64,000 bases of DNA. Origin: Klebsiella pneumoniae (GTDB lineage Bacteria > Pseudomonadota > Gammaproteobacteria > Pseudomonadales > Azotimanducaceae). Numbering within the stretch: the stretch's first letter is position 1; each line of letters starts with the position of its first letter. Below the pieces are notes generated by a model that worked only from the letters and a program-made list of their open reading frames with translations, was not told where the DNA came from and searched no databases. The position numbers and the translations under genes are program-made. Below, one piece after another: positions 26,941 through 33,410 of this stretch. The stretch spans positions 1 to 64,000 of the forward strand of contig CAMAVY010000001.1 of assembly GCA_945861675.1 (NCBI GenBank), given 5' to 3'.

Positions 26941-27474
26941 ATGCAGAAGACCAATGCGCAGCTGCCGACTGATAGAACAGTGTTTCAAAATGCCTGGGTG
27001 GTCGACGACGTCGAAGCCGCCTGCAGAAAGTGGACGACGGAACTGGGTGTCGGCCCGTTCTTCATCACCGAGTACGTGAACCAGTTTACGGACGTCACCT
27101 ATCGCGGCCAGCCGGGCGAACTGTCCATGGTCATCGGCATCGCCCAGGCCGGTCCGGTGCAGATCGAACTGATTCAGCCGCGGGTCGCACGCTGCGCGTA
27201 TCGCGACAGCGTGGCGCCCGGCACCATCGGCTTCCACCACATGTGTGTGTGGACGCATGACATCGAGGCCGACACCGCGTACTTCGAAAAGCTCGGCTAT
27301 CCCGCCGCCAATCGCGGCACGGTGGGCGACATTCAATTCGCCTACTACGACACCCGGCCCTTGCTCGGCTGCATGCTCGAAGTGGTCACGAAGAGCGACG
27401 CCATCGTCGAGCGCTTCAAAGCCATCGCACAGTCCGCTGAGAACTGGGACGGCAAAGATCCTATTCGCCGCTGA
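26941..27474 (+). CDS. VOC family protein (glyoxalase/epimerase-like)
   Basis: A 177-residue single VOC module. NAWVVDDVEAACRKWTTELGVGPFF is the first babbb unit; GTIGFHHMCVWTHDIEADTAYF supplies the second metal His and following helix; LGCMLEVV carries a likely metal Glu. This arrangement resembles methylmalonyl-CoA-epimerase-like and glyoxalase_4-type proteins. A G-rich site precedes ATG 26941. It is followed by a SnoaL-like gene and an alcohol dehydrogenase on the same strand, apparently one transcription unit. Substrate unknown. Confidence 0.85.
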   Translation: MQKTNAQLPTDRTVFQNAWVVDDVEAACRKWTTELGVGPFFITEYVNQFTDVTYRGQPGELSMVIGIAQAGPVQIELIQPRVARCAYRDSVAPGTIGFHHMCVWTHDIEADTAYFEKLGYPAANRGTVGDIQFAYYDTRPLLGCMLEVVTKSDAIVERFKAIAQSAENWDGKDPIRR

Positions 27475-27484
27475 CGGCGCACTG

Positions 27485-27544
27485 CATTCAGTCTTTCATT
27501 CCGTCCTTCATTCAATCCGTCATTCTGTCCTTCATCTAGCCCTT
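27485..27544 (+). repeat. five tandem 12-bp pyrimidine-rich units
   Basis: Five successive 12-base units begin with CAT: CATTCAGTCTTT, CATTCCGTCCTT, CATTCAATCCGT, CATTCTGTCCTT and CATCTAGCCCTT. They fill the leader between the VOC and SnoaL-like genes, ending about 23 bases before the SnoaL-like start. The transcribed strand would be a CU-rich single-stranded leader. Confidence 0.9.
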
Positions 27545-27567
27545 CTTTCATTTGGGGAGCACACACC

Positions 27568-28116
27568 ATGCCTAGCGAAAACATGCCTCGCGAAACCGGA
27601 CGTATTCCAAACCCGGCTGAAGTTGCAGATCGGCTGGCGATCTTCGATGTGCTGGCACAACACAGCCGCGGCGTTGATCGCGCCGACGAAGCCATTCTCA
27701 AATCCGCCTACTGGCCCGACGCAGAAGTGGCCTACGGCGGCTTCAACGGGCTTGCACACACATTCTGCGAGTTCCTGCCAACCGGTATTCGCAACTACGC
27801 GCGCACCCACCACGCCATCTCGAACATCAACATCGACATTGAAGGTGACGACGCGCGCGTGGAAACCTACGTCACCGCCAATCACTACCGTGCAGGCGTC
27901 GACGGCGCAGCAGACACCGAGATGTGTTTCTACGGTCGCTACCTCGATCGCATGCAGCGGCGCGGCCAGATGTGGAAGATCCTGCACCGCCGCGTGGTGA
28001 TGGACTGGAACCAGAACATCGATGCCACCGCGATTCTCACGGGTCCACCGTTTGCCGGCCTCGCCGTTGGCGAACGGCTGCCGGAAGATCCGCTGGCCGC
28101 ACATCTGAAGCGCTGA
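27568..28116 (+). CDS. SnoaL-like / NTF2-like protein
   Basis: A 182-residue protein of the SnoaL_4 family. VADRLAIFDVLAQHSRGVDRADEAIL is the leading helix, followed by HAISNINIDIEGDDARVETYVTANH and a closing strand WKILHRRVVMDW, typical of the NTF2-like barrel. Members serve as small cyclase, dehydratase or isomerase domains. GGGGAG sits 8 bases before ATG 27568. It is 10 bases from the downstream alcohol dehydrogenase and likely cotranscribed. It is not close to the other SnoaL-like protein in this window (27-kb versus 3.6-kb gene). Confidence 0.87.
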   Translation: MPSENMPRETGRIPNPAEVADRLAIFDVLAQHSRGVDRADEAILKSAYWPDAEVAYGGFNGLAHTFCEFLPTGIRNYARTHHAISNINIDIEGDDARVETYVTANHYRAGVDGAADTEMCFYGRYLDRMQRRGQMWKILHRRVVMDWNQNIDATAILTGPPFAGLAVGERLPEDPLAAHLKR

Positions 28117-28126
28117 GCAACTCGAC

Positions 28127-29224
28127 ATGAAAGCACGGGCTGCCATCGTCCACACCGCGCGCGGCGATTTCGTATTCGAGGATGTCGAGCTTGCGGCACC
28201 CCGCCACGACGAGGTGCTGGTGCGCATCGTTGCGAGTGGCATCTGTCACACCGACGTTGCAGTGAAGAACCAGGACATCAACCTGCCGCTGCCGATGGTG
28301 CTGGGCCACGAAGGCTCGGGCGTGATCGAAGCCGTGGGCAGCGCGGTGACGCATCTGCAACCCGGCGATCACGTGGTGCTGAGCGGCGACTCATGCGGTG
28401 CATGCCAGCACTGCCATCAGGGCCAGCCCGCGTACTGCGATGACTTCGTCACGCGCAATCTCACAGGCTGGCGCGTGGATGGTTCGTCGCCCATGCAGCA
28501 GAACGCCGCGCCAATACGCGGGCGCTTCGTCGGCCAGTCGTCGTTCGCCACCTATTCAATTGCAAGTGCGCGCAGCGCAGTGAAGATCGCGCGCGATCTG
28601 CCACTCGAACTCATGGGGCCGCTTGGCTGCGGTCTCACTACCGGGTTCGGCACGGTCGTGAATGCGCTGCAGCCCAAAGCGGGCGCGAGCGTCGCCGTGT
28701 TTGGTGTCGGCACCGTGGGCCTTGCGGCGGTGATGGGCGCAAAGCAATCCGGCTGCGCGCAGATCATTGCGGTGGATGTGCGCAAGGCGCGCCTGGACAT
28801 GGCCATCGAGTTGGGCGCAACGCATGCCGTCGATGCAAGCCTGTCTGACCCGGTGGCCGCCATTGCGGCGATCACGCGCAGCGGGGCGGACTTTTCAGTG
28901 GAGTGTTCCGGCGTGCCACGCGCCGTTCGTCAGGCCGTCGACTGCCTGGCGCGGCCCGGCTGGTGCGCGCAGGTCGGTGCCACGCCTGGTGGCATCGAGA
29001 TTCCGTTCAGCATGGATCACATCGGCATGGGCCGCGGCATTCGCGGGGTTGTGATGGGCGATGCCGTGGTGCAGACCTTTGTGCCCTACCTTGCCGAACT
29101 GCATCGCACCGGCCGCCTGCCCTACGACAAGTTCGTGAAGTTCTATGACTTCGCGGATATCAACCAGGCCGTGCATGAGTCGTCCGTGCTAGGCGATGTG
29201 ATCAAGCCCATTCTTCGCATGTAG
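28127..29224 (+). CDS. zinc-dependent alcohol dehydrogenase (MDR, aryl-alcohol type)
   Basis: A 365-residue medium-chain dehydrogenase. The catalytic zinc ligands are in SGICHTDVAVK (Cys) and GHEGSGVIE (His-Glu), the structural zinc is bound by four Cys in SCGACQHCHQGQPAYC near residue 90, and the NAD(P) fold is VAVFGVGTVGLAAVMGAK near residue 190. The C-terminal part with KFVKFYDFADINQAV is typical of aryl- or benzyl-alcohol dehydrogenases. It oxidises a primary or secondary alcohol to the carbonyl with NAD+. Coupled to the SnoaL-like gene by a 10-base gap. Confidence 0.95.
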   Translation: MKARAAIVHTARGDFVFEDVELAAPRHDEVLVRIVASGICHTDVAVKNQDINLPLPMVLGHEGSGVIEAVGSAVTHLQPGDHVVLSGDSCGACQHCHQGQPAYCDDFVTRNLTGWRVDGSSPMQQNAAPIRGRFVGQSSFATYSIASARSAVKIARDLPLELMGPLGCGLTTGFGTVVNALQPKAGASVAVFGVGTVGLAAVMGAKQSGCAQIIAVDVRKARLDMAIELGATHAVDASLSDPVAAIAAITRSGADFSVECSGVPRAVRQAVDCLARPGWCAQVGATPGGIEIPFSMDHIGMGRGIRGVVMGDAVVQTFVPYLAELHRTGRLPYDKFVKFYDFADINQAVHESSVLGDVIKPILRM

Positions 29225-29318
29225 GCGCAGGCGGCCCATGCGCTAGGGGCCGCAGCTGAAAAAGGATTCCACCTGCGCCACAGGCTGGTGCAGGATTGGG
29301 ATGTACCAAGCCCCTGAT

Positions 29319-29342
29319 GTGCGAACACAGGGTAGTTCGCAC
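29319..29342. promoter_or_regulatory. 8-bp inverted repeat, candidate operator upstream of the PQQ lipoprotein gene
   Basis: GTGCGAAC (29319-29326) and GTTCGCAC (29335-29342) are perfect inverted repeats separated by eight bases. They lie about 130 bases before the GTG start of the cytochrome/PQQ gene, in a 249-base gap that otherwise carries no gene. Size and spacing are those of a dimeric regulator site. Confidence 0.5.
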
Positions 29343-29473
29343 GCGGATCGTCGGGGGACGGTCACGCTGCGCAGGCGGTACGTGCTCAGCGCGACATTCA
29401 GCGCAGCCAAGCGCTGATTGCTCCAGAGCAACGCAGATCAACAACAACAAAGTCACACAGAGAGGGGAACACC

Positions 29474-31495
29474 GTGCAGCAATGCTCAGCAGCGCGCGCA
29501 TCACGCTTTTGCGCGCCGCGCACATCAATCTTGCGTACGTCTGTCTGGCTGCCGGTACTGGTGGCCTTCACGTTGGCGGCTTGCGCGGCACAACCTGACA
29601 CGACCGCCGCTCCAAACAACAGCGCAGACAACAGCGCAACTGCATCGCCCGCAGCCGCCGAGCCCACCGCCACACCTGAAAAACCCAAAGACGGTGCCCA
29701 GATCTTCGCGGACATCCGCGCTGCGAAGGAACGGCTTCCGGGCAAACAGGTGTACGTAGCGCATTGCGCCATGTGTCACGACGGCGCCGTTGCGAAAGCG
29801 CCGCACCGCGACATGATCGGCATGATGACACCCAGCGCCGTAGTCGCTGCTTTGACCAACGGCATCATGAGTGCACAGGGTGCTGCGCTCACCCCAACCG
29901 ATCGCGAGCAGGTTGCAGAGTATCTGACCGGCACATCGCTGGCACAGGGTGGCCCACTGCCGCTACCGTCGTGTGCTGCAAGTGCCAGCCCGTTCAACTA
30001 CGGCATGCCCACGCGCGCGGCGGGCTGGGGGCAGGACGCAGCAAACAGCCATCGGATTGCCGCAACCACGGCAGGCATCACACGCGCTGACGTGCCGAAC
30101 CTCAAGCTCAAGTGGGCCGTCGCTTTCCCTGGCGCCAATCGCAGCCGTTCACAACCCACCTTCGCGGGCGGCGCCATCTACGTGGGCAGCCACAGCGGCG
30201 CCGTGTATGCATTCGATGCGAACACCGGCTGTGTGCGCTGGTCGTTCGCAGCCAGTGGCGAAGTGCGCAGCGGCATCGTTGTCGAAAGCTGGAAGGTCGG
30301 CGACAAGAAGGCCAAGCCACGCGCGTACTTCGGCGACATCCTGGGCAACGTGTATGCAATCGATGCTGTCAGCGGCACGCTGATCTGGCGGCATCGCCCC
30401 GATGATCATCCAAACGCCACCATCAGCGGCTCGCCCGCGCTGTACGCCGGCAAGCTGTATGTGCCTGTGTCATCGCTCGAAGTCGCGCTGGCGGTGGACC
30501 CGAAATACGAATGCTGCAAAGCGCGTGGCTGGGTCGCCGCATACAACGCGGCCACCGGTGCACTGTTGTGGAAGACGCCAAGCATTGCGCAGACGCCTGT
30601 TGTTCAGAGCCAGAACCGTTCCGGCACCGACATGTACGGCCCATCGGGCGCAACGATCTGGAACACGCCCACCATCGATCCTGCGCGCAAGCAGCTCTAC
30701 ATCGGCACAGGCGAGAACATGTCGTCGCCGGCCACGTTGACCAGCGACGCCATCATGGCCATGGACCTCAACAGTGGCCGCGTGAAGTGGAGCTACCAGG
30801 CCACCGCGAATGATGTGTGGAACACCGCGTGCGATACCGTACATGACGACAGCTGCCCGCCCGAGAAAGGTCCGGACTTCGACTTCGGCGCCGGCACGCT
30901 GCTGTTCACGGCGACCAACGGCACGCAGCTCGTGGTCGGCGGGCAGAAGTCCGGCGACGTTCACGCGCTGAACCCCGACACCGGCGCCCTGGTGTGGAAA
31001 ACCAAAGTGGGCCGAGGCGGCATTCAAGGTGGCGTGCATTTCGGCATCGCTGCGAATGCCGAGGCCGTGTTCGTCCCCATCACAGATATGTCAGACGGCC
31101 GCGTGTACGACTCGCCCGATCGCCCCGGCGTGCATGCGGTGAATGGCCTGACGGGCAAGCCGATCTGGTACTCACCTTCACCAACCGTGTGCGCGGGGCG
31201 TTCGTTTTGCCATCCAGGCAACTCGCAGTCGATCACAGTGATGGGTGACGTTGTGGTGGCCGGCGCAATGGACGGTGTGGCGCGTGTACACGCCATCGAG
31301 TCGGGCGAGGTGCTGTGGCAATACGACACCACGACTGAACACACCACCTTGAACGGCATGGTCGCGCACGGCGGTTCGATGGGTGGCGGCGCAGCGCCGG
31401 TCGCAGAGAACGGCTTGCTGGTGTTGTCATCCGGCTACGGCATCTACAACCACATGCCAGGCAACCTGATGCTGGTGTTCGAGGCGCCACACTGA
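29474..31495 (+). CDS. cytochrome-c / PQQ-binding propeller lipoprotein (quinohemoprotein dehydrogenase-like)
   Basis: A 673-residue exported protein. An unusually long signal ends in lipobox L-A-A-C with Cys37 as lipid anchor. A small cytochrome c domain follows, with heme site CAMCH (Cys98, Cys101, His102) and Met-rich region MIGMMTPSA as likely sixth ligand. The remainder is a PQQ-type beta-propeller (KWAVAFPGANRSR, YAFDANTGCVRWSF, VHALNPDTGALVWKT). The order heme domain first is that of polyvinyl-alcohol-dehydrogenase-like proteins rather than classical C-terminal-heme quinohemoproteins. The start is GTG, set by AGAGGGGAA 5 bases upstream. Probably a periplasmic alcohol or ketone oxidase feeding the respiratory chain. 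Confidence 0.9.
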   Translation: MQQCSAARASRFCAPRTSILRTSVWLPVLVAFTLAACAAQPDTTAAPNNSADNSATASPAAAEPTATPEKPKDGAQIFADIRAAKERLPGKQVYVAHCAMCHDGAVAKAPHRDMIGMMTPSAVVAALTNGIMSAQGAALTPTDREQVAEYLTGTSLAQGGPLPLPSCAASASPFNYGMPTRAAGWGQDAANSHRIAATTAGITRADVPNLKLKWAVAFPGANRSRSQPTFAGGAIYVGSHSGAVYAFDANTGCVRWSFAASGEVRSGIVVESWKVGDKKAKPRAYFGDILGNVYAIDAVSGTLIWRHRPDDHPNATISGSPALYAGKLYVPVSSLEVALAVDPKYECCKARGWVAAYNAATGALLWKTPSIAQTPVVQSQNRSGTDMYGPSGATIWNTPTIDPARKQLYIGTGENMSSPATLTSDAIMAMDLNSGRVKWSYQATANDVWNTACDTVHDDSCPPEKGPDFDFGAGTLLFTATNGTQLVVGGQKSGDVHALNPDTGALVWKTKVGRGGIQGGVHFGIAANAEAVFVPITDMSDGRVYDSPDRPGVHAVNGLTGKPIWYSPSPTVCAGRSFCHPGNSQSITVMGDVVVAGAMDGVARVHAIESGEVLWQYDTTTEHTTLNGMVAHGGSMGGGAAPVAENGLLVLSSGYGIYNHMPGNLMLVFEAPH

Positions 31496-31505
31496 CGACG
31501 CCTGT

Positions 31506-31534
31506 TTATCAAGATTCAGTTATTCGAGATTCAA
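31506..31534 (+). repeat. imperfect tandem repeat in the leader of the first SDR gene
   Basis: TTATCAAGATTCAG (31506-31519) is followed by TTATTCGAGATTCAA (31520-31534). It lies just after the PQQ gene and about 20 bases before the SDR start. Confidence 0.7.
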
Positions 31535-31556
31535 GACATAGAACAGGAGAACCCTG

Positions 31557-32423
31557 ATGGGATTATTCGACGGCAAGGTCGCGCTGGTGACAGGCGCAGC
31601 AGTAGGGCTGGGCAATGCGTTTGCCCGCGCCCTGGCAGCAGAAGGCGCTTCGCTTTCTGTGTGTGACATTCGCGATGAGATCAACGGGCTCGCAGAGGCC
31701 ACCGGCAAGCCCGTGCTCGCGACCAAGGCAGACGTGGCCAACGCCGACGACGTGCGGCGCGTGGTCGATGCCACCATGCAGCGCTATGGCCGCATCGACA
31801 TCCTGGTGAGCAACGCGGGTGTGTGGGCGCAGACCGAAGCGACCGACAGCATCGAGAAGACCATCAAGGACTACGCCTACGTGGTCGACACCAACTTGAA
31901 GGGCGTATTCATGTTTGGTCGCGCCGTGATTCCGATCATGCAGAAGCAGGGCGGTGGCGAGATCATCAATATCTGCACGGACCACGTGCAGACCTGCGGC
32001 TCGCCCTGGGAGCTGACGCACGACGACGCACCGAACTGCCCGCATGCCGGCCTGCCGCCGCGTATCACCGGCGGCGGCGCCGTGATGGACCTGTACGACG
32101 CCAGCAAGTGGGCGCACCTGGGCCTGACATTTGCGTGGGCACAGGCGCTCGAGCCCGACAACATCCGCGTGAACGCCATGTGCATGGGCGCCACCGACTC
32201 GTACATGCTGCGCAGCTTCCACAACTTCGCGCCGTCGCCGGAAGAGGAAGCCAGCTGGATGAAGGCCCCGGACATTGCGCGGCTCATGATCGACCTGATC
32301 CGCGACGGCCGTACCGGCGACTACATCGGCGCCGCCGTCGGCCACCCCGTTGTACTGCCGGCGCGCCGCGCAAACCCCTACCTGATCACGGCGCAAGGTT
32401 CGAACGCAGGAGCACACGCATGA
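31557..32423 (+). CDS. short-chain dehydrogenase/reductase, first of a tandem pair
   Basis: A 288-residue classical SDR with cofactor motif TGAAVGLGNAFA, NAG motif SNAGVWAQ and catalytic YDASK. The segment usually written N-I-S-S reads N-I-C-T here, and about 40 residues separate it from the tyrosine instead of 13, an insertion rich in Cys, Pro and Asp. After Tyr the protein continues NIRVNAMCMGATDS. AGGAGA precedes ATG 31557. The stop overlaps the next SDR's ATG as ATGA, and the two proteins share their late blocks, so the pair arose by duplication. Likely dehydrogenase of an alcohol or hydroxy-acyl substrate. Confidence 0.9.
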   Translation: MGLFDGKVALVTGAAVGLGNAFARALAAEGASLSVCDIRDEINGLAEATGKPVLATKADVANADDVRRVVDATMQRYGRIDILVSNAGVWAQTEATDSIEKTIKDYAYVVDTNLKGVFMFGRAVIPIMQKQGGGEIINICTDHVQTCGSPWELTHDDAPNCPHAGLPPRITGGGAVMDLYDASKWAHLGLTFAWAQALEPDNIRVNAMCMGATDSYMLRSFHNFAPSPEEEASWMKAPDIARLMIDLIRDGRTGDYIGAAVGHPVVLPARRANPYLITAQGSNAGAHA

Positions 32424-33238
32424 GCGCACCCTCGACCAAACTGAACGGACGATCCGCAATTGTGACCGGCGGCGCCACGGGCCTGGGCCGCGCCTTTGCT
32501 GAGGCGCTGGTTGCCGAAGGCGTGAATGTGACGCTGTGCGATATCCGCGCCGACACACCCGCAATTGCCGCGGCCATGAAAGGCCCCGGCAGGGCCGTTG
32601 GCATCGTGGCCGATGTGGCCAGGTTGGAAGATATCGAACGCCTTGTGCAAACCGCCGTGACAACGTTCGGTGGCATCGACACGCTGATCAACAACGCCGG
32701 CCGCTGGCGGCGCACGCTGGTCAGCGACTCGTTCGACAAGGCGCTGGAAGACTGGGACTTCATCATGAATCCCAATCTGCGCGGGCTGACGCTGCTGTCG
32801 CGTGCCTGCGTGCCGCACATGATCGCGAGCAGCGGCAAGCGTGGTGGCGGCGACATCGTGAACATCAGCACCTATTACGTGCTGCCCGCAAAGAGCACCG
32901 GCACCAACGCGCCCGAGACCGACCTGTACAACGCCTCGAAGTGGGCGCTGAACGGTTTTACACAGGCGTGGGCACTGACGCTTAAGCCGCACAAGATTCG
33001 CGTGAATGCGTTGTGCATGGGGGCCACCGACACACCCATGCTGCGCGGCCTGTGGGACGGCGATCCGCCAGCAGATTTCGCGAAGACCTGGATGCAACCC
33101 GCGGCGATTGCCAGTCAGATGATCGATCTGCTGTCCGAAGGCCCGGATGGCCGAACCGGCGAGAACATCGGCGCATGGGTCGGGGTGCCGATCGAGCTGG
33201 GGCCGCGCAAGGCGCCGCATCGCACTGTTACTGGATGA
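32420..33238 (+). CDS. short-chain dehydrogenase/reductase, second of a tandem pair
   Basis: A 272-residue SDR with TGGATGLGRAFA, INNAGRWRR, YNASK and VNALCMGATDTPM. The position of the catalytic Ser is held by Thr (N-I-S-T), and the gap to Tyr is about 19 residues. It is clearly related to the preceding protein (both continue R-V-N-A-x-C-M-G-A-T-D and have W-A after the YxASK motif). ATG 32420 overlaps the preceding stop by 4 bases. Its final codons V-T-G-stop are repeated in frame 21 bases later. Confidence 0.9.
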   Translation: MSAPSTKLNGRSAIVTGGATGLGRAFAEALVAEGVNVTLCDIRADTPAIAAAMKGPGRAVGIVADVARLEDIERLVQTAVTTFGGIDTLINNAGRWRRTLVSDSFDKALEDWDFIMNPNLRGLTLLSRACVPHMIASSGKRGGGDIVNISTYYVLPAKSTGTNAPETDLYNASKWALNGFTQAWALTLKPHKIRVNALCMGATDTPMLRGLWDGDPPADFAKTWMQPAAIASQMIDLLSEGPDGRTGENIGAWVGVPIELGPRKAPHRTVTG

Positions 33239-33260
33239 ATGCATGAAGTGACTGGATAAA
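33227..33260 (+). repeat. repeat of the SDR 3' end including its stop codon
   Basis: GTTACTGGATGAA (33227-33239) is repeated as GTGACTGGATAAA (33248-33260), 11 of 13 identical. Copy one encodes V-T-G-stop (TGA); copy two, in the same frame 21 bases downstream, encodes V-T-G-stop (TAA). A tandem gene-end duplication. Confidence 0.85.
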
Positions 33261-33271
33261 GCACCATCACG

Positions 33272-33310
33272 CTTAGAGCTTTATTTCTAAGGCCCCGAGG
33301 CGATTCGGGG
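33272..33310 (+). other. two small hairpins between the SDR pair and the TonB receptor gene
   Basis: CTTAGA/TCTAAG (33272-33277 and 33286-33291) and CCCCGA/TCGGGG (33293-33298 and 33305-33310) are adjacent 6-base inverted repeats. No T-tract follows the second, so they may be a weak terminator or a leader structure of the receptor gene. The receptor promoter must lie in 33239-33410. Confidence 0.4.
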
Positions 33311-33410
33311 CAATCGATCTAAGCGCGGCATTGCTGCACGCAATCTGTCCCCTGCACTATCGCTTCGGGGACAGATAACACTACGTTTTTCTGATTGAGG
33401 GGAATTGCCT

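Noticed and set aside
27485-27544. CRISPR array
   Set aside because: Units are contiguous 12-mers without spacers and no cas genes are near.
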